Source of the DNA: Trichomonas tenax
Lineage: Eukaryota > Parabasalia > Trichomonadida > Trichomonadidae
NCBI GenBank assembly: GCA_023091735.1
Contig: JALKBU010000450.1
Span: 1-39,336 of the forward strand
DNA length: 39,336 nucleotides
Reading direction: 5' to 3'
Below, piece after piece: positions 37,271 to 39,336 of this stretch. The translations under genes and the position numbers were made by a program. The notes beneath the pieces were generated by a model, which did not search any database, was not told where the DNA came from, and saw only the letters and a list, made by a program, of their open reading frames with translations. The first letter of the stretch is position 1, and every line of letters starts with the position of its first letter.

Positions 37271-37410
37271 GTCGCTGCCTTATTGTTCAGTCTCTGAAGA
37301 ATAGAATGTTTTGATGTTCTTTCTATCTAAAACAGAGTGACTTTTTATATTCGGAATGAAAATTCCTTCTTTATTCTAGTCAATCTAAAATAAAATGGTT
37401 CAACGCTTCT

Positions 37411-38920
37411 TACATAAAGAGGGGGTCGTCAAACGCTATTTCCACGGAATCGTCTCCTATTCAAGCCATAGGTAGATTAGGGTAACACGAACATTTTTTA
37501 GCGAGATGGCAGAAAAAACTTACACAGCAATCTTATATAATTGCAGAGAAATATTGAACACTTTTCGTAAATGAATTTTTGTTAAATTCTCATAAATGTG
37601 TTTTAAAACTTCAAATTATGAGTATTAATCAATAATCAATAATATAATATATATAATAATATGCATAGAATCTTGGTCAATACAAAATATACATTTTAAG
37701 CCAACACCAAATTTCGATAATTTAAATTACAGACATTATAACATAATTGTATCATTATTTTGACTTAACGACTTAGTTTATGAATATTATAGACTTAATA
37801 GCAAAATTAATTGCTATTCCAAAATGTGAAATTTTAATATTCAGTATTTATCAACAACATTGATAAGATAGCATTTAAATCATAATTAATACAATTTGAT
37901 ATGGACGTAATAAAGGGATAACCGCTAGAAATAGATATTATATCTTCCGAAAATTCAATAGTTTACATGATTTAATCTGACATTTTACCAAATTTACACG
38001 GAAAAAGTGTATGCTACATGTCATATTCATATATTACATGACAATTTGCCATCTAACACAGTATTAAAGATTTTAACACATATCGTTGAGGTTCTAACAT
38101 CTCTTTCATGCAAATGCTTTTTGATGACAATGAGACGAAATTTGAAATATATATTTCTTCCAAATCTTAATTAGTGGCGTTGTATAAAAATAATAAATAT
38201 ATTTAAAGCATGCATAGTCAATATGTTACAAAATCAATAGTATAAACTGTTTAGTTTATTGGATTTTTCTAAATTCATCATAATCAAAAGCAAAATATGT
38301 TAAAGTCAACATAAACTTAAAGGATGAATAGAGCTGTAGTTGTTATTCAGTGTTTTTACAATAAAGTTGGTATTAATGAATAAACTGAAATCCGTTATAC
38401 TGTCTAAAATATGTATATATCTAATAGAACAACAGAAAAGCATAGTGGAACAGTGTGCATTAGATGAAATTAAGTAATGTTGAAATTTGTGATAAGCAGA
38501 TGCGGAAATAAAATTATTGAACGGAAGTTTTAAACTGAAAAGAGTCTGAATTTAACCTATAGCACCAATATATCAAAAATCACATATTTATATGAAAATC
38601 TGTCTAAGTGGTGAAAAGATAATATTTTGCGTTTTTGAAGTATAATGATGAGTGAAGGAATAGCATTGGCTGCATTTTTAGCATTTGCCAGAAGGGTTTT
38701 AGACGCTGAATTTGAGTAAGATATTAAATCGTGATAATTATTTTCAAAAAATTTGATATTATCTAGTGAATTGGGTTGAGAAGGTCCAGTGCGTAGTGAA
38801 CTTCAGCATACTTCTGCTTGAGTCCATTTGCAATCTTCTGTAAGATTTTGTTCGTTCATAATTTTGTCGAGCAAAATTAACGTACGAAAAAAATTTGACG
38901 ACACCCCCTCTTTACATAAC
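37411..38920. mobile_element. Possible non-autonomous TIR element of about 1.5 kb
   Basis: TACATAAAGAGGGGGTCGTC(AAA) at 37411 is matched in inverse by TTTGACGACACCCCCTCTTT (ACATA) ending near 38918; the two differ by a TG insertion. Both begin at a TA dinucleotide, as for Tc1/mariner. No transposase ORF lies between; only a short minus-strand coding-like scrap is present (38768-38860). Confidence 0.45.
38768..38860 (-). pseudogene. Short coding-like remnant inside the TIR element
   Basis: On the minus strand the frame KILQKIANGLKQKYAEVHYA continues to LLNPIH and a TAG, about 31 codons after an upstream TGA. The composition is protein-like (alternating hydrophobic and basic residues), unlike the surrounding AT-rich DNA, but it is too short to classify. 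It may be a leftover of a captured gene or transposase. Confidence 0.25.
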
Positions 38921-39336
38921 GCATCTTAACCACATAACAAATCTCATTTAATAATGTTTAGTATTATTTTAGAGACTTTCTTGTGTCAAACCTTCATTCA
39001 AAATAGTTAGTCACTTTTTATATTTTTTGACAAAGACGTTAAGTTTTGACAATTGACAAAATTCTAAATTTTAGGCGAATTAAACACAAATATGATAAAT
39101 CACAAATAAAATTGAAATATTTTAACTGATTTTGTTACAGAATCTCAATGAAATAATAATGCTAATCATCAATATATACCTTGTTTAATCAATTTTCGAA
39201 AGGAGTTCAGGGCGTCACTGAATTTTCTACGTCTACTCAAACATCTCGATTTTTCTCCACCAGTATGAATATTTAAGGTCTAATTTTGGTGGCAAATGAA
39301 AAATTTTCCCATCTAAAATGCTGTGGATATATAAAG
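38921..39336. other. Window end, no supportable gene
   Basis: AT-rich sequence. A minus-strand frame is open from the window edge for about 32 codons, but stops at a TAG and shows no known domain. Confidence 0.35.

Noticed and set aside
38647..38718. Plus-strand mini-ORF MMSEGIALAAFLAFARRV...
   Set aside because: Only 24 codons with no supporting context; kept out of the feature list.
39237..39336. Minus-strand open frame entering from the window edge
   Set aside because: About 32 codons with a stop and no recognisable domain; could be a gene tail, but the evidence is too thin.
1..39336. CRISPR array, tRNA or rRNA genes
   Set aside because: I saw no regularly spaced identical repeats with unique spacers and no tRNA- or rRNA-like sequence by eye; the only regular repeat is the contiguous 30-bp tandem array.

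Overview
The window is AT-rich eukaryotic DNA that fits a trichomonad (Trichomonas/Tritrichomonas type) parabasalid. The main reasons are a Maverick (Polinton) transposon carrying its own capsid, packaging and DNA polymerase genes, compact and mostly intronless host genes, TCAYTW-like initiator motifs just upstream of several start codons, and one candidate 28-nt spliceosomal intron with a CTAAC-type branch site next to ACAG. The long intergenic regions and low GC lean towards Tritrichomonas, but the species is an inference.

Region 1 (1-18169) is mobile DNA. A 15.6-kb Maverick (911-16466) is bounded by divergent terminal inverted repeats of about 300-365 bp that begin AGTAGTATAG. It lies between two fragments of what looks like an older Maverick: a 5'-broken ORF on the left (367-796) and, on the right, an integrase with its N-terminus cut off at the TIR junction, a conserved small protein, and a second AGTAGTATA-type terminus at 18169. 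Inside the young element, left to right, are a zinc-ribbon-like ORF, a conserved small protein, a pVI-like minor capsid peptide, a capsid-like fragment, the packaging ATPase, three conserved Maverick proteins, a jelly-roll/penton-like pseudogene, a 2.1-kb TIR-bounded cassette (SF3 helicase plus DUF3223-HNH), a phage-tail-collar-like fibre, an integrase remnant without a catalytic core, a protein-primed DNA polymerase B with an inserted HNH domain, and an upstream companion ORF. I found no maturation protease. Most large genes carry frameshifts or stops, so the copy is probably dead. The start of the window (1-119) holds the 5' end of a mariner-like transposase.

The most unusual signal is a family of tiny GC-rich hairpins (typically a 5-bp stem and 3-nt loop) scattered through the Maverick, in intergenic DNA and inside reading frames. 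At least two sit between perfect 7-bp direct repeats, like small insertions with target duplications. One broke the polymerase frame (38 nt); another added 15 codons in frame to the penton-like gene (45 nt). A second family, a 42-46-bp double hairpin, occurs four times near gene ends.

Region 2 (about 18200-33630) is host chromosome: a gene truncated next to the old Maverick end, Mob1, an amino-acid transporter, TFIIH p34/Tfb4 and a Derlin sharing a divergent promoter, an R2R3 Myb, a coiled-coil protein, a small intron-containing gene, an eIF4G-like factor, proteasome subunit beta-2 and a Tubby-like protein. Region 3 (33630-39336) is gene-poor: a decayed pseudogene, 30-bp tandem repeats, a fold-back element and a possible non-autonomous TIR element.
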